Assembly: GCA_004553485.1 (NCBI GenBank)
Contig: SFLG01000020.1
Span: 1 to 25,141 of the forward strand
Length of the DNA stretch: 25,141 bases
Direction: 5' to 3'
Source of the DNA: Bacteroidales bacterium
GTDB lineage: Bacteria > Bacteroidota > Bacteroidia > Bacteroidales > Muribaculaceae
In this document: piece after piece, positions 23,471 to 25,141 of the stretch
Numbering within the stretch: position 1 is the stretch's first letter
Layout of the letters: the number at the start of each line of letters is the position of its first letter
Made by a program: the position numbers and the translations under genes
Notes under the pieces: model-generated
The model's input: the letters and a program-made list of their open reading frames with translations, nothing else
Databases searched by the model: none
Told to the model about the DNA's origin: nothing

Positions 23471-25141
23471 TTATTTTACGACAACCTTGATGGGTCGCTT
23501 CTGCTGGTCGCTTACGATGAGGTATACGCCGTAGGGCAGGCTGATGATGGTGCCGTCTGAGACTGTGTCGAGCAGGCGGTGCTGACGGCCCTGGGTGTCG
23601 AAGATGCGCACGTTGGTGTGCTCGACAGTGGTGTCGAAGCGCAGGGCACCCTCGAAGACCGAGATGGCGAGAGGACGCTCGTCGACGGTGATGTCGGAGA
23701 CGCCGGCGTGGCTGACGGTGATGACGTTGCTCATGGGGCTGCGATAGCCCAGGCGTACCGACTGTACCGAGTAGGTCTCATACTCCGAGGCGTTGAAATC
23801 GGTGACGGTGAAGCCGGGCTCCTCGGCCAGCACCTCCTCGGTGCGCGACGAGCCGTTGGCGTAGATTGTGCGGGTGATAATCCAGTAGTCGACGTCCTCG
23901 CTCTGGGGATAGGTCCAGTTGGCGACGTAGCTGTTGTCGGTGATGTCGGTGGCAGCCGTTGCCGTGCAGGCCGACAGGTTGGGCTTGGGCAGGCACGAGC
24001 CGCGCAGCTCGATGCCGCGCGAGCCGCTGATGCCGCCGCCGGTGATGAGCAGGCGCGAGGTGTGCTGGCCCAGGGCGGTGGGTTTGTATGTTACGGTGAG
24101 CCAGTAGCCTTCCTCGCTGTTGACGAGGTTGGCGGCGATGGTCGACGTGGGGATGCTGAACATTGCGGCGTCGTTGCGGTATACGCGCAGACTCAGGGGG
24201 TTGGTGAGGTATACGCCGTTGAACCACAGGCGGGCGGTGGCAGTCTGGCCCTCGGCAATCTCGCCGAATTCAAGAGCCATGTCCTGCACGGGGGTAATCA
24301 GCTCGGGGTCGCCGCCGGGCAGGTCGGCCGAGCTCTCGTTGAAGGCCTCGCCCATGCGGTTGCCCCAGATGTACTCGGCCAGCGAGGGGTAGTCGATGAA
24401 CGGGTTGCGGTTGTTCTGGAAGCGGTAGACCTGCTCGTTGCGCAGGGTCTCTTTCTCAGACACGGGGTCGCTGCGGTGCCATTTCAGCAGCAGGTCCACC
24501 GACCAGCGGTTGAGCGTGGGGTAGGTGTTCTGCGACACCATGTACAGGCGGCTCCAGTGCAGGTCCTGGTAGCAGGTGGCCATATAGAAGTAGGTGCGGG
24601 CAAAGTCACCCTTGTACTCGTCGGCGGGCTCGAAGACGTACTGGGCGCCGCCGCCCTGGCCGCTGACGGGATAGCCCACCTTGCAGCAGCCGTTGTCAAA
24701 CTTTACCGGCTGCGTGGTGGACACCTCGCCGAGGGGATAGTTCGACTTGGCGGTGTTGGCCTTCATCTCGCTGGGGTATAGGTGGTTGAGGTCGACGTAG
24801 GCGCTGACGGTGGTTGTGCCGCCCCACCACGATTTGGGGAACGAGTGCTCGCGGTTGAGGCCCGAGAACGAGGGGGCGTAGAAGGGGATGTTTGAGTACA
24901 TGTCCCACCAGCGGTTGCTATCGGGATATACGTCGGTGTACTGGAAATACTGGGGCAGGGCCTGATACGACGAAATCAGGGTGAAGTTGCGCACAAGGTT
25001 GTGGACGGCGGTCTTGAGGTTGGCATCCTTCAGGCCGTTGAGGCTGCGGTAGTAGCCGGCGGGAATTGCGGCGTCGGATGCAAGCGGCGAAAGGCTCACC
25101 AGCAGCACCACCGCTGCCAGACGGCGCACACACTTGCCAAA
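23471..25141 (-). CDS. Secreted endonuclease I family protein with T9SS-like tail (5' end cut by window)
   Basis: At least 552 residues. The frame is open to the window edge; a GTG at 25129 is the first start codon inside, but the upstream codons (FGKC) continue a signal-peptide-like sequence, so the true ATG is probably just outside. Numbered from that GTG, the signal sequence ends near residue 20. The endonuclease I domain (about 25-260) carries the active-site region LNREHSFPKSWWG (H95), DLNHLYPS and NPFIDYPSLAEYIWG. Next come an Ig-like domain (about 280-385), an Fn3-like domain (about 392-470) and a C-terminal sorting-type domain (VRIFDTQGR, YGVYLIVSDQ, ending KVVVK). It probably degrades extracellular DNA or RNA and is exported via T9SS. 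Confidence 0.88.
   Translation of the reverse strand, partial: FGKCVRRLAAVVLLVSLSPLASDAAIPAGYYRSLNGLKDANLKTAVHNLVRNFTLISSYQALPQYFQYTDVYPDSNRWWDMYSNIPFYAPSFSGLNREHSFPKSWWGGTTTVSAYVDLNHLYPSEMKANTAKSNYPLGEVSTTQPVKFDNGCCKVGYPVSGQGGGAQYVFEPADEYKGDFARTYFYMATCYQDLHWSRLYMVSQNTYPTLNRWSVDLLLKWHRSDPVSEKETLRNEQVYRFQNNRNPFIDYPSLAEYIWGNRMGEAFNESSADLPGGDPELITPVQDMALEFGEIAEGQTATARLWFNGVYLTNPLSLRVYRNDAAMFSIPTSTIAANLVNSEEGYWLTVTYKPTALGQHTSRLLITGGGISGSRGIELRGSCLPKPNLSACTATAATDITDNSYVANWTYPQSEDVDYWIITRTIYANGSSRTEEVLAEEPGFTVTDFNASEYETYSVQSVRLGYRSPMSNVITVSHAGVSDITVDERPLAISVFEGALRFDTTVEHTNVRIFDTQGRQHRLLDTVSDGTIISLPYGVYLIVSDQQKRPIKVVVK

Noticed and set aside
23579..24781. 400-codon + strand frame opposite the endonuclease
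   Set aside because: Antisense shadow of a GC-rich gene with clear active-site motifs.

Overview
The window looks like a chromosomal segment of a GC-rich member of the Bacteroidales, with a Muribaculaceae-like gut bacterium as my best guess. Evidence: several intergenic TAnnTTTG boxes (the Bacteroidota -7 promoter element), genes tied to the type IX secretion system (T9SS) and gliding (PorZ-like, GldD, GldE), a secreted nuclease with a T9SS-like tail, and a Ser-type sulfatase beside its anaerobic radical-SAM maturase. The family-level placement is inference. I see no rRNA, tRNA, CRISPR array, intact insertion sequence or phage module.

Layout. Positions 46-8232 run on the + strand: an acyltransferase-3 membrane protein, RdgB/HAM1 pyrophosphatase, a PorZ-like beta-propeller protein, two tandem paralogous polytopic membrane proteins, and a conserved hypothetical. 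Next is 868 bp without a convincing gene (8233-9100). It is AT-rich, and its right part holds one perfect DnaA box, two TTTTCCACA-type boxes spaced 11 bp apart and several near-matches, so it is a candidate replication origin. Then come nadA and leuS (+), closed by a strong bidirectional terminator.

Positions 13109-16574 form a sulfatase module. A secreted Ser-type sulfatase (-) is divergent from a two-gene + unit: a small secreted protein of unknown function and, coupled by an ATGA overlap, the anaerobic sulfatase-maturating enzyme. The divergent spacer holds a symmetrical pair of overlapping -7 boxes. The maturase converges on a small membrane-anchored protein across about 180 bp made almost entirely of palindromes, two of which incorporate the 3' ends of the flanking genes. 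A Na/phosphate cotransporter with a PhoU-like tail follows (+), ended by a second strong terminator from the same sequence family as the leuS one.

Positions 19369-25141 run on the - strand. In transcription order: secreted endonuclease I (5' end outside the window), HTH-S24 (LexA/CI-like) regulator, CobB-type sirtuin lacking the zinc cysteines, GldE, GldD and a 4'-phosphopantetheinyl transferase. A 45-bp array of five 9-bp repeats lies between the last two.

Functional themes are surface biology (T9SS and cargo, envelope glycan or polymer modification), host sulfated-glycan desulfation, and core metabolism (NAD synthesis, leucyl-tRNA charging, nucleotide-pool cleaning). The most unusual signals are non-coding: the candidate origin, the mirrored divergent promoter, the palindromic 3' ends and the repeated palindrome-plus-GCAGTGACAAA element.
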